A stretch of 64,000 nt of DNA from positions 1 to 64,000 of the forward strand of contig CAMEDD010000001.1 in NCBI GenBank assembly GCA_945913285.1. Reading direction: 5' to 3'. This DNA is from Candidatus Sulfopaludibacter sp. SbA3. GTDB taxonomy: Bacteria > Pseudomonadota > Alphaproteobacteria > Caulobacterales > Hyphomonadaceae. This document shows positions 63,673 through 64,000 of this stretch, piece after piece; within the stretch, counting starts at the first letter, position 1, and every line of letters starts with the position of its first letter. The notes below the pieces were generated by a model, which had not been told where the DNA came from, made no database searches, and was given only the letters and a program-made list of their open reading frames with translations. The position numbers and the translations under genes were made by a program.

Positions 63673-63695
63673 CATTGCGGCCTTGAAGGGGACGT

Positions 63696-64000
63696 TCAGC
63701 CTCGGACCGATTCCTTGCCGAGCAACGCGCGCACGTCCTCGACCGTCCTCGCCTTGCGCAGCGCCTCGCGGACAGGCGGCTGCCGGAAAACCCGGCTGAC
63801 CTGGGCCAGCGCACGCAGGTGTTCGGCGCCGGAACCGTCCGGCGCCAGCAGCATGAACACAAGATCGCAGGGGCGTTCGTCAATCGCTTCGAACTCGACG
63901 CCTTTCAGGAGGCGCATGAACCCGCCCACCGGGCGCTCAAGGCCGGCAAGACGCGCGTGCGGAATGGCAACACCTTCACCGACGCCCGTGGAGCCCAGCC
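63696..64000 (-). CDS. ptsN: PTS EIIA-Ntr domain protein (partial)
   Basis: The window holds the last 100 residues of an EIIA(Ntr)-type protein. GVGEGVAIPHARL contains the phosphorylated His in PHAR, then CDLVFMLLAPDG and the tail HLRALAQVSRVFR are typical. It takes phosphate from NPr and regulates nitrogen and potassium metabolism. The N-terminus lies beyond the right edge. In related genomes it follows hpf/rpoN, not visible here. Confidence 0.92.
   Translation of the reverse strand, partial: LGSTGVGEGVAIPHARLAGLERPVGGFMRLLKGVEFEAIDERPCDLVFMLLAPDGSGAEHLRALAQVSRVFRQPPVREALRKARTVEDVRALLGKESVRG

Overview
The window reads as chromosomal DNA of a GC-rich alphaproteobacterium, most likely Caulobacterales/Hyphomonadaceae-like. 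Supporting signs are DUF2794, COQ9 and an aa3-oxidase subunit IV-type protein, a SAM-II riboswitch before metA, GTTC-N7-GTTC LexA-type boxes, the mutM-ubiE-ubiB-coaBC-dut neighbourhood, and secA facing a ppiC-argJ-mutT operon. The genus is inference; no rRNA is present.

Layout. 1-1514: accessory edge with the 3' end of an IS630-type transposase, a DUF433/DUF5615 toxin-antitoxin-like pair, decayed coding fragments and tRNA-Arg(ACG). 1585-16.6 kb: peptidase and envelope genes (trypsin-like lipoprotein, P1 peptidase, gamma-glutamyltransferase, DUF885 lipoprotein), thymidine kinase, ferredoxin-NADP reductase, a DsbD-type reductase with a redoxin, SapC, DUF2794, COQ9, and a small unknown gene behind two LexA-type boxes. 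16.7-20.4 kb: rpsU, which appears to start with ATA, its terminator, then a lower-GC insert with a VOC protein and HipBA. 20.4-28.1 kb: ABC exporter, oxidase subunit IV-like protein, DUF1178, glutaredoxin, a decayed comF, a methyltransferase, a lone Flp pilin, and mutT-argJ-ppiC. 28.2-33 kb: secA, palindromic repeats, HNH, folD, yggT. 33-41 kb: MFS, TerC, SDR, small membrane proteins, lpdA, GNAT, Pif1-like helicase. 41-50 kb: RDD protein, two PspB-like proteins, dut, ParDE, coaBC, ubiB, ubiE, mutM, a flavin monooxygenase. 50-64 kb: SDR, DUF389, acyl-CoA dehydrogenase and enoyl-CoA hydratase genes, acyltransferase, a frameshifted yjbR-like gene, riboswitch-controlled metA, DoxX, DUF3088, nitronate monooxygenase, M3 peptidase, and the end of ptsN.

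How the genes fit together. Most are core housekeeping functions: protein export (secA, ppiC), ubiquinone synthesis (ubiB, ubiE, COQ9), nucleotide hygiene (dut, mutT, mutM, tdk), cofactors (folD, coaBC) and amino acids (argJ, metA). Five lipobox-bearing or exported hydrolases point to peptide scavenging at the envelope. The 52-59 kb block looks like acyl-CoA metabolism.

I do not see a clear new multi-gene system. The most unusual signals are the ATA-initiated rpsU, the paired LexA-type boxes before an unknown gene, the riboswitch/leader-ORF arrangement before metA, and two freshly decaying genes (comF and yjbR-like).
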